Of a DNA stretch of 64,000 nt, positions 1 through 8,786 are shown piece after piece. Position 1 is the stretch's first letter. Each line of letters begins with the position of its first letter. Made by a program: the position numbers and the translations under genes. The notes under the pieces were generated by a model. That model did not search any database. It saw nothing but the letters and a program-made list of their open reading frames with translations, and was not told the DNA's origin. This DNA is from Macrostomum hystrix. Taxonomy: Eukaryota; Platyhelminthes; Macrostomidae. The stretch covers positions 5,792,001 to 5,856,000 of the forward strand of contig CATNEN010000011.1 in assembly GCA_950097015.1 (NCBI GenBank), written 5' to 3'.

Positions 1-3000
1 AGAAAGCGGATTTGTTGAAACAGGGGGCGGAACAGAGAGCGGATTTACCGTTTCCGCTAGCCATGACAAATAGGCTGCCCTTGCCGCCGCGGCCTCGTTT
101 CACGCCCAGTTCCAGCGCCTTGGAGGTGTAGAACTTGGGCATATCCATCTTCCAGCCATTGTCCTTGGGACCCCAGCTGCAGGAGTAGATGCTGATGTAC
201 TGATTATTGTGCAGCACAGCGTAGGCCTCAAGGAGGTCTGTCACAACGCCGTCTAAGATGCGAATTCCGCCCAAGCTGGCGTTGAAGGCTACGCCGATGC
301 CGCAGAAGCTGTTGTTAGCAGCGGCGCCGACTTCGCCAGCGCAGGCGGTGCCGTGTCTGCAAGGACACAACAGAACAGTCACTGTAAGTCACAGGCCCAC
401 TGTCTGCGTGGATACAGCAGAACAGTCACTGTAAGTCACAGGCCCACTGTCTGCGTGGATACAACAGAACAGTCACTGTACGTCACAGGCCCACTGTCTG
501 CGTGGATACAGCAGAACAGTCACTGTAAGTCACAGGCCCACATTATAATTTGCTCTCAATCTCCTAAAATATTCAACCAATAGCCAGGAAAATCAGTGAG
601 CACTGGCTAATATCTCCTGCTTTATCTGATGAGGCAACTTCCAGAATCACAAAACAGCGGCATCGTCGAGATATTCAACGATTCTCGTCGGGCTGTACGG
701 TAGCAAGGTCCCTGAGCTCGCGGCGAGGCCACATTCATTTGGGGCGCAGTCGCGGATAGAAGGCTTGGGGGCTTGTCGTGCAATTCACGCCCTTGAGGGC
801 CAACCTCCAAGGTACAGTGAGAGTGTACACTGCCTGACAATGAGAAAGTCAGGACAGATGTACACACCTGTGTGAGCGAATGCCTGCGTACAGTATCCGT
901 GTGCGCGTGTGCTCAGGAGTCAGCGGAATGGGCGGAATTGGCTGCCTTTCCGGCTGGACTTTTAAGATCCTGACAGTCACCGCCGATGCTCCAGATGGTG
1001 ATGAAGGGGACACTGGTGACTGGGATGCTGAGAACAAAGGTCCCTTTAACAGATGGACCCAGATTATTGAACCAATACGGATTCGCCATAGAGATATACG
1101 CAGAGCAATTTTAGTTATCCTTGCCACCAGGATCTTCTACGAATCTGTAAGAATCGCTGAATATCTCGACGATGCTCACTCGGACGGCTTTGAAAGCCAG
1201 TTCATCGCAAAGGGCGGAAACTTTTGAAAAATCCAGGATTCCTCGATAATATGCATCCCCCACATCTAGGCGCACACTATTACATTTCGAATAGAATACA
1301 AATAATAAGGCTATCAACAGAGAGTGCTATTTCTCATTGTTGCCAAGCCAGGGCCACGTGAGGCTTCAATTAGCGTGCGGAGCATTGCAGAGTGAAGAAT
1401 GCTAAATCTTGTCAGAGAGTAAATAAGCCTAGAATTGTTTGCTATGCTGCATTTCCGCTCTTAGAGGCAGCGACACAGCCATTCTGGCAATCTGCAACAA
1501 CTAGTAAATAGCCTGCCTCGACACTAAACGCTCTTAAAAGAGAGTTTGGCTAAAATAGAGAATAAGTATTCAATTAAACACAGATGGCTTGGTCATAGGG
1601 TTTGTGAAAATGCTTGGTAATGACAATGAAACTACAGTTGAAGAGATACGAACAGATGCGCTGATTAAACAGTACAGAAATAGCTGAAACTGTACAGAAT
1701 AGGAATGTACAGAGCAGTACAGAAAAGACAGTACAGACAGTACAGTAAAGAACAGACAGTACACAGCAATACAGTACAGAACATACAGTAAACTGACAGT
1801 ATAAAACAAAACTCACGGAAAAGAACAGACAGTACAGAACAGAGCAGACAGTACAGTAAAGAACAGACAGTACACTACAGTACAGTACAGAACAGACAGT
1901 ACACTACAGTACAGTACAGAACAGACAGTACACTACAGTACAGTACAGAACAGACAGTACACTACAGTACAGTACAGAACAGACAGTACACTACAGTACA
2001 GTACAGAACAGACAGTACACTACAGTACAGTACAGAACAGACAGTACACTACAGTACAGTACAGAACAGACAGTACACTACAGTACAGTACAGAACAGAC
2101 AGTACACTACAGTACAGTACAGAACAGACAGTACACTACAGTACAGTACAGAACAGACAGTACACTACAGTACAGTACAGAAGAGACAGTACAGAATGGA
2201 CAGTACAGTACAGACATTACAGAAGAGACAGTACAGTACAGACAGTACAGTACAGACAGTACAGAATGGACAGTACAGTACAGACATTACAGTACAGACA
2301 GTACAGTACAGACAGTACAGTACAGACAGTACAGAACAAATAGTACAGTACATGAGGTCGCACTCACAACTGCTGCATCCCGAGTCTGCCAGGTCTGATG
2401 GGCACGCCGTCCTTGCTGGTGAGGTTGTTGAGGTCGGCGGAAGCCAGGGGATCGTAGCGGTGCAGGTCGGGATTTTTGGGATCTAGTCCGTCGTCAACAA
2501 CGGTGACAACAACGCCGGTGCCTATGAAGCCCTTGTTCCAGGCTGGCAGCAGGTTCAGGTCCAGGCCGGGGTTGATACCTTTCAGCTGACCCACATTGTG
2601 CTGGAGAAGGAAATCATTTATGGGACTTAAGGGGTCACAAACATTAGAAACTATTCGGTTACTGACCCCACTACCTACTAGAGATGGGGGCGAGTGGCAG
2701 AGCGGTTAACGCGTTTAACTCTCGCACCAAGGTTCCGGAGCTCGATTCCGCGGCGAGGACACATTTGTTTGGGGCGCAGCCGCGGAGAGAAGGCTTGGGG
2801 GCTTGTCGTGCAATCTACGCCCTTGAGAGCCAACCTCCAAGGCACATTGAAAGTGTACACTGCCTGACGATGAGAAAGTCAGGGCAGATGTACACACCTG
2901 CGTGCGTGTATGCCGAAGAGTCAGCGGAATGGGGAGAATTGCCACCTGTCTGGCTGCGGGTCTAGTGTCACTAAATGATGTGCCATTGCACACAACCCTC

Positions 3001-4825
3001 ATGCAATTGTCATTAGTATTATTCAGTGCTTACCAAATACCACTGCAGATTAAAGTGTGGATCATTGAAGATGAGCTTCAATCTCCGATGCATAATGGCC
3101 TTCTTGTATGTCTCAGCGTCCTTCGAATTCAAATAATTAGGTTGGGTACAAAGCAGTTGAGACAAGTTAAGAAATCAAGGTAAAATAGACGAACTGTTAA
3201 ACTCACCTCCAGTTCCTCTTGCCTCTTGTCCATGTCATCATCATTTTCATTTTCATCGCCGTCATCTTCACCGTCTGTCGTCGGATTGTTGGCATTGTCG
3301 AAATACTTCTTCTCGATTTCTTCCGCAACTTGGTGCACCGCGCGAAGTACACGCGGGTGAGCGGTCAGGGCTAACCTCAGAGCAGCACCGTCAGCAGCGC
3401 ATTCGTCATTGGAATGGTGTGATTTGCATGAGTTGCGGTGTTGCAAGTGAAACACGTTGCCAAGCTGATCGGCCTGCGTTTCGGTGGATTTTTCAGAATT
3501 TAGTTAGCCGCAGTTAACAGTGGGAGAGGACTGTGAGAAGGGACGCAACTGGAGTTGAGGCAGTCCTAAAGGGGTGTAGCTTATGGTCCTGAAGGGGTGT
3601 AGCTAAATGGTCCTGAAGGAGTGTAGCTAATGGTCCTGAATGAGTGTAGCTAATGGTCCTGAAGGAGTGTAGCTAATGGTCCTGAAGGAGTGTTGCTAAT
3701 GGTCCTGAAGGAGTGTAGCTAATGGTCCTGAAGGGGTGTAGCTAATGGTCCTGAAGGAGTGTAGCTAATGGTTCTGAAGGAGTGTTGCTAATGGTCTTGA
3801 AGGAGTGTAGCTAATGGTCCTGAAGGGGTGTAGCTAATGGTCTTGAAGGAGTGTAGCTAATGGTCCTGAAGGAGTGTAGCTAATGGTCCTGAAGGAGTGT
3901 AGCTAATGGTCCTGAAGGAGTGTAGCTAATGGTCCTGAAGGAGTGTAGCTAATGGTGTTGAAGGAGTGTAGCTAATGGTCCTGAAGGAGTGTAGCTAATG
4001 GTCCTGAAGGAGTGTAGCTAATGGTCCTGAAGGAGTGTAGCTAATGGTCTTGAAGGAGTGTAGCTATTGGTCCTGAAAGGGTTTAACTAATGGTCCTGAA
4101 GGAGTGTAGCTAATGGTCCTGAAGGAGTGTTGCTAATGGTCCTGAAGGAGTGTAGCTAATGGTCCCGAAGGAGTGTAGCTAATGGTCCTGAAGGAGTGTA
4201 GCTAATGGTCCTGAAGGAGTGTTGCTAATGGTCCTGAAGGAGTGTAGCTAATGGTCCTGAAGGAGTGTTGCTAATGGTCCTGAAGGAGTGTAGCTAATGG
4301 TCCCGAAGGAGTGTAGCTAATGGTCCTGAAGGAGTGTAGCTAATGGTCCTGAAGGAGTGTTGCTAATGGTCCTGAAGGAGTGTAGCTAATGGTCCTGAAG
4401 GGGTGTAGCTAATGGTCCTGAAGGGGTGTAGCTAATGGTCCTGAAGGAGTGTTGCTAATGGTCCTGAAGGAGTGTAGCTAATGGTCCTGAAGGAGTGTAG
4501 CTAATGTTCCTGAAGGGGTGTAACTTATGCTTATGGTCCTGAAGGGGCGTAGCTAATGGTCCTGAAGGAATAGGTTTAAAGTAAGTGATTCTCCGAAGTC
4601 TCACGTGATGGAGCAGATCAAAGCCATGCTTCTCGGCGATCTGCTTTGCTAGGGTGATGTCACTGTTGTGTACCAGTTCCAGAGCAAAATGATCAGTGAG
4701 TTGTTCCTGACAGTTTGTCACAAATGCTGTGTAAACTAAAAGAGCAGCCAGAAGCCATCGTTGGCCTCTGCTACTATTTTTTATGATCATGGAGTCTGGT
4801 TTAAAACTGTTGCCTGATTTTAGGT
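1..4825 (-). CDS. Furin/PC-like proprotein convertase (subtilisin/kexin family), 5' half
   Basis: Four exons on the minus strand: 4825-4605 (start codon at 4790), 3473-3207, 2600-2368 and 356-49; the gene continues beyond the left edge. All joins have GT/AG ends and keep frame. The family comprises secretory-pathway serine proteases that cut precursors after paired basic residues. Residues 10-26 form a hydrophobic signal peptide. Residues 31-120 match the convertase prodomain (IAEKHGF, then FHLQHR). The catalytic Asp is D187 in VVDDGLD and the catalytic His is H230 in HGTACAGE. The SCSWGPKDNG segment keeps the Asp expected to line the S1 pocket, and the last codon is the oxyanion Asn (N331 in ASGNG). 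That Asn argues for furin/PC1-like rather than PC2, which has Asp there. The Ser-containing half is outside the window. The usual RxKR prodomain cleavage site is not visible; the aligned place reads EEIEKK and is followed by an acidic stretch. The acceptor at 4826 suggests a 5' untranslated exon upstream. Family assignment is firm, paralogue assignment is not. Confidence 0.88.
362..545. repeat. Minisatellite, 47-48 bp unit, about 4 copies
   Basis: The unit contains GAACAGTCACTGTAAGTCAC and a following CAGGCCCACTGTCTGCG segment. It lies in convertase intron 3 and starts only about 6 bases from the acceptor of the exon at 356. Confidence 0.9.
700..962 (+). mobile_element. tRNA-derived SINE, copy A (5'-truncated)
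   Basis: This segment matches the copies at 2683, 25742-26073 and 26942-27226 over the body (TTTGGGGCGCAG-like, GCCAACCTCCAAGG, GATGTACACACCTG). It lacks the A-box part. It sits in convertase intron 3, sense to the window and antisense to the gene. No known family name is assigned. Confidence 0.85.
963..1670. other. Intronic sequence without recognisable feature
   Basis: This part of convertase intron 3 shows no conserved domain, RNA gene or repeat that I can recognise. Short open frames on both strands overlap the SINE end and look like chance. Confidence 0.6.
1672..2345. repeat. Minisatellite, 29 bp unit built from ACAGTACAG-type words
   Basis: The centre (about 1835-2190) is a regular 29 bp array containing GAACAGACAGTACACTACAG. 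Both flanks are irregular mixtures of the same words. The array runs to within about 20 bases of the donor after convertase exon 3 (GT at 2367-2366). Confidence 0.92.
2683..3000 (+). mobile_element. tRNA-derived SINE, copy B (full head)
   Basis: The head reads like a tRNA gene: an A-box-like GTGGCAGAGCGGTTAAC and a B-box-like GAGCTCGATTCCG. The shared body follows, ending near TGATGTGCCATTGCAC. It lies in convertase intron 2 and is opposite to the gene. The head resembles Leu/Ser tRNA type (GGCAGAGCGGT), but it is degenerate and has no acceptor-stem pairing I can confirm. Confidence 0.88.
3560..4570. repeat. Minisatellite, 23 bp unit, about 43 copies
   Basis: The unit contains GGTCCTGAAGGAGTGTAGCT and is repeated with single-base variants (GGGGTG, GTTGCT, GTCTTG). 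It fills nearly all of convertase intron 1 (4604-3474). Confidence 0.95.
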
Positions 4826-6780
4826 CTGAAAAAATAAATGTCAAAAGAACAATTATTATACTTAATTTTTATTGTGCCTATTTTATACTATGAAAGGTTG
4901 TATAAAAAGTACAAAACATGCTGTATCCCTGTATTAGGTAGGCTGAGTAAAACATATAATTTAATTGACACATTTAATTTGGTAGCTAGAAATTATTTAA
5001 TCAGTAGCTAAATTAAGCATACAGATTAAAAGATGCTACTAATTAAATTTGAAGTTCAGAATGAATGTATAAAGATAGCCAAAAAATGTACAATTTTATG
5101 AAAGGATTTACAAAAATGAATTAATTAAATAGAAGAGTAAGAACAATAATAGTCATAACCATCGTTTCTAGTAGAAATACTAAATAGACTAAAGGTAGAG
5201 ATCTTTGGCATAGTCCATCGCACTATTACTGCGGCTCTGTGCTATCAGAAATACTAATTTATAGATTTATAAATTTTCCGCGACTATAGCTTGAAAGTGT
5301 AATACAACGCAAAACGATAATATCTGCTTATGCTAAAAATATCGCTTTCTACGTTATACCTCATTACTTTTATATTTATTACAGTAAAATAACAAGTACA
5401 AATAGACGCCCTTTATGTGATTTTGATTTACTTTATCTAAACCGAAAGTTAAAATGACGGGTTAACTTACAACTTACAAACCAGCAACAAGGACAACTGA
5501 ATTAGTAGTATATATAACGTAACTTCAGTTGTCCTTGCCAGCATAATTTCTGTGAGATAATAAAGAGAATGCCTATCCATACAGATTCTTATTCAATATA
5601 AACTTACAATCATTGACCCATTTAGGAACCATCAGATTTAGGCCGTTTTCTGGAACAATTTTTTTCCTAAAATGTTAACCTTCATATAATTTTCTATTTT
5701 AGACCCATATTTTATTACCAAAGCATTGTCTCAACAACATAATATTCAGTCATGGGGATTAAAGTCTAGAGTTAAGATAGTAATTTCAGATAGTATTCGA
5801 ATATAATACTTTCAGTTTTGATTGCTGAACGAAAAAACTGTGCCGTGAGTAATGCAATTATAGGCTCTAGGGCAGGGCAAATGTAGAGAAAAGAAAAATA
5901 TGAATATTAAATTTCGAAATAAAAGCATTACAGAAATCGACTAAGCTGTTAATGAGAAAACTAACTTCTGCAAAAGATTATTCGTATATACGCCTTCTAT
6001 CTTGAAAACTCTGTTGACTAAATTTGTTTAAAAAAAATTATTTCTGTAGTTGTGCATTTTTTAAATACTTAAATTCTTGATATGATTTAAATGTTGACAT
6101 TTAAATTGTCGAGTTGGTTAACTTTTGGGCCTTTCCAGTTACAAAAGCACAAAACTTAAAGTCACGGGCACCAATTTTAGAAATAAAATAGACCAATTAA
6201 TTCAAGCACCACCCAAAAATGTAATGGCAGTGCTTTCAAGTTATAAACGATCGATCCAGTGCACAGGTATAAGAGGTAGTAGTTAATCTGCTCATTGAAA
6301 CATATTCAAGCAGAAAACCGGGTACTTCCAATTATGGTTATTTCGAATAGAACAAACTGCAATAGTGTGTTCCATCAGAGAGACAACTATGCCTATAGTC
6401 ATACATGCATATATATGGTTTAGCAATTTGTACAAATGTATATAAAGATGTTGGAGGCCCTCAAAAGTGAAAGTTGAACTCCAATTTGACAGTGCACTTC
6501 CCGTTCCACTCAGCCAAGGCAAATAAACCTGCATGTAAATTACGTGTGTTGTAGCAAGCTCACCTGCTGCACACCAACTAACTGCTCACGAGTGCATCAA
6601 GACTCATCAGGTGCATTTGGCGTTTAAGCACTTTTTACAAAAAACGGCATAATGTATATTTATTTCTAAATTACATCAGTTTATGGGTGTAAAGGGCAAT
6701 GTGCAATGTGTATACAACGAAAGCGAGTGGTAGCAGATGCAATGAAAGAGGGAGCCAGAGAGACTCGTTAAAATCTACCA
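4826..6780. other. Intergenic, AT-rich; no gene recognised
   Basis: Upstream of the convertase coding start. I see no conserved coding or RNA gene. Two clean small inverted repeats occur: 14 bp arms at 5488-5501 and 5524-5537, and 9 bp arms at 6085-6093 and 6098-6106. Any promoter and 5' exon of the convertase should lie here but could not be located. Confidence 0.55.
5488..5537. other. Perfect 14 bp inverted repeat with 22 bp loop
   Basis: The arm CAAGGACAACTGAA (5488-5501) is the exact reverse complement of TTCAGTTGTCCTTG (5524-5537). The loop is AT-rich. It is a short stem for a microRNA precursor. Confidence 0.85.
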
Positions 6781-6821
6781 TGCTCTTCTCTCACTCTACT
6801 CTCTCCTTCTCCCTCTCTAAT

Positions 6822-7128
6822 TAATTAATAATAATTGATTACACCTGCCCCAATTGGGTCAGATGTGCAGACGACAGCACAGCCGCAGCTAATGCGCGGC
6901 GCATCTGAAGGCTGCGTACAGCTGTTCAGTCCATGGACTGGGGGGACGCCACACCCACCTTCAATTATCCCAGCTGATGCTGGTACCCATTTAACAGCTG
7001 GGTGAACTGAAGCAATGCAGAGTTAAGTGTCTTGCTAAAGGACACAAATTGTTCCAGTGGGGTCGGGAATCGAACCCCTGACCTTCAAGTCATGAGTCCG
7101 ATGCCCTAACCACTAGGCTACAACCTCT
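6822..7128 (-). mobile_element. tRNA-derived SINE of a second family (tRNA-Met-like head, ATT-rich tail)
   Basis: Read on the minus strand from 7128, the head is tRNA-like: A-box TAGCCTAGTGGTTAGGGC, a CAT in the anticodon position, and a perfect B-box GGTTCGATTCC. A GCAAGACACTTAA motif typical of many animal SINE bodies follows, then a tail of ATT-rich sequence at 6822-6840. It differs from the family seen at 2683. A functional tRNA is unlikely because the body continues for about 300 bases without a terminator. Confidence 0.82.
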
Positions 7129-7290
7129 TTCCTCTCTACTGGAACATTCTCAACCTCTTTTCTCCCGCTCTCTCTCTCCCTCTCTCCCTTTCTCTCTCCT
7201 TCTCCCTCTCTACTCTCTCCTTCTCTCGCCTTCTCTCTCCTTCCATCTCTACTCTCTCCTTCTCTCTCCTTCTCCCTCTCTACTCTCGTC
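7129..7290. repeat. Pyrimidine-rich low-complexity array (CTCTCTACTCTCTCCTTCTC type)
   Basis: Almost pure C/T on the plus strand with occasional A. It begins immediately next to the SINE head, and a related tract lies at 6782-6822 on the other side of the SINE. Confidence 0.9.
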
Positions 7291-7296
7291 TGGAGT

Positions 7297-7320
7297 TGCC
7301 TTGGTTCGAATCCTGATTTC
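7297..7320 (+). other. Isolated B-box-like motif
   Basis: GGTTCGAATCC occurs at about 7302-7312 between two pyrimidine arrays. No A-box or tRNA fold is visible upstream because that sequence is pyrimidine repeat. It is probably a SINE remnant. Confidence 0.4.
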
Positions 7321-7382
7321 AATTTTTTCGATACATATCGGAATCGATTCCAACATTAGATTTTTTAATTTCAATGGGCAGT

Positions 7383-7960
7383 GTCCTCTCTCCTCTCTCT
7401 CGCTCTCTCTCTCCCTCTCTCCCTTTCTCTCTCCTTCTCCCTCTCTACTCTCTCCTTCTCTCCCCTTCTCTCTCCTTCGCCCTCTCTACTCTCTCCTTCT
7501 CTCTCCTTCTCTCTCCTTCTCCCTCTCTACTCTCTCCTTCTCTCCCCTTCTCTCTCCTTCGCCCTCTCTACTCTCTCCTTCTCTCTCCTTCTCTCTCCTT
7601 CTCCCTCTCTACTCTCTACTTCTCTCCCCTTCTCTCTCCTTCTCTCCCCTTCTCTCTCCTTCTTCCTCTCTACTCTCTCCTTCTCTCTCCTTCTCCCTCT
7701 CTACTCTCTCCTTCTCCCACTCTAATCTCTCCTTCTCTCTCTACTCTCCCCTTCTCCCTCTCTACTCTCTCCTTCTCTCACTCTACTCTCTCTCTTTCTC
7801 TCTACTCTCTCCTTCTCCCACTCTACTCTCTCCTTCTCTCACTCTTCTCTCTCCTTCTCTTACTCTCCTCTCCATCTCTCACTCTACTCTCTCCTTCTCT
7901 CACCCTACTTTACCCTTTTCTTACCTTCTCACTCCTTTCCTTCTTGACTTGTCGCAGTTA
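7383..7960. repeat. Pyrimidine-rich array, CTCTCTACTCTCTCCTTCTC units
   Basis: A 580 bp C/T tract with interspersed A. Open frames through it in all three plus frames encode only Ser/Leu/Pro and are a consequence of composition. Confidence 0.95.
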
Positions 7961-8293
7961 TTCTTATACGACATAAATACACTAGAATGATTCTACGGAA
8001 ACAGCAAACGAAACGCATAAACACATTCGAATTTCTATGGAAGTTAAGGATATCATTTGTTATAAACATTTCTAAGAAGACTTTCTTAGAGACCTTCTAA
8101 ATTTTATGCAAATTAAAAATTAAAAGTTCCTTATCGTTACTTTTGTACACATAACTATGACAAAAAAAGTCACAGACAAGTTATTATAGAATATATTTTC
8201 TTTTATAGTTCAGCGCAATACGAAAACAATGACTATGCAAACAAAGAAGATGAGAATAAACTGAATTGTAGAATGAGCATTTCTAATTTTTTG

Positions 8294-8299
8294 TTTATT
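8294..8299 (-). terminator. Candidate polyadenylation signal of the calmodulin-like gene
   Basis: AATAAA on the minus strand, about 85 bases beyond the stop codon at 8386-8384. Confidence 0.5.
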
Positions 8300-8383
8300 C
8301 AAAAGGAGAAGCACACACGAGCGAATAATTGTGCAGCCAAGTAAATCAGAGAGTTGCGAACTCTCAATGCCTTAGTTCGTGCA

Positions 8384-8751
8384 TCATAGCGGACTACTGT
8401 CTCTGACTGAGCCTCCGTGATGATAGTAGGTGCTTTTTCCTGGAAACAGGACGCCACCAGCTCCGCCGCTGCCGCCGCCGCCGGCGCCACTTTGAAGAAC
8501 TCGACAGAATTCCTTGAATGACACGCTGCCATTGCCGTTGGCATCCGCTTCGGACATCACCACGTCCACATCATCGTCGGTGGCGTCTTCTTCTAGAAGC
8601 TCCAGGGTGGCCTGGATCTCCTGCCGATTCAATGCCCCGTCGCCATCCTTATCGAACAGGTCGAACGCTGCCCGAAGCTCAAGCAGCTCCTCGGTGTTGA
8701 GGGCACCATCTTCGCTGGCGTGACAGCACAGACGATGCCTGCGTCCTTCTA

Positions 8752-8786
<35 letters not shown>

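Noticed and set aside
880-1227. 115-codon plus-strand gene
   Set aside because: It begins inside SINE copy A and continues into intron; no domain is seen.
2683-2765. Functional tRNA gene (Leu/Ser type)
   Set aside because: A- and B-box-like words occur but a shared 250-base body follows, and at least three other full or partial copies exist; it is a SINE head.
3560-4570. CRISPR-like regular repeat array
   Set aside because: Units are contiguous with no unique spacers, and the context is a eukaryotic intron. The same applies to the other arrays.
7055-7128. Functional tRNA-Met gene on the minus strand
   Set aside because: Good internal promoter boxes and a CAT anticodon position are present, but the sequence runs on into a SINE body with an ATT tail and no T-run terminator.
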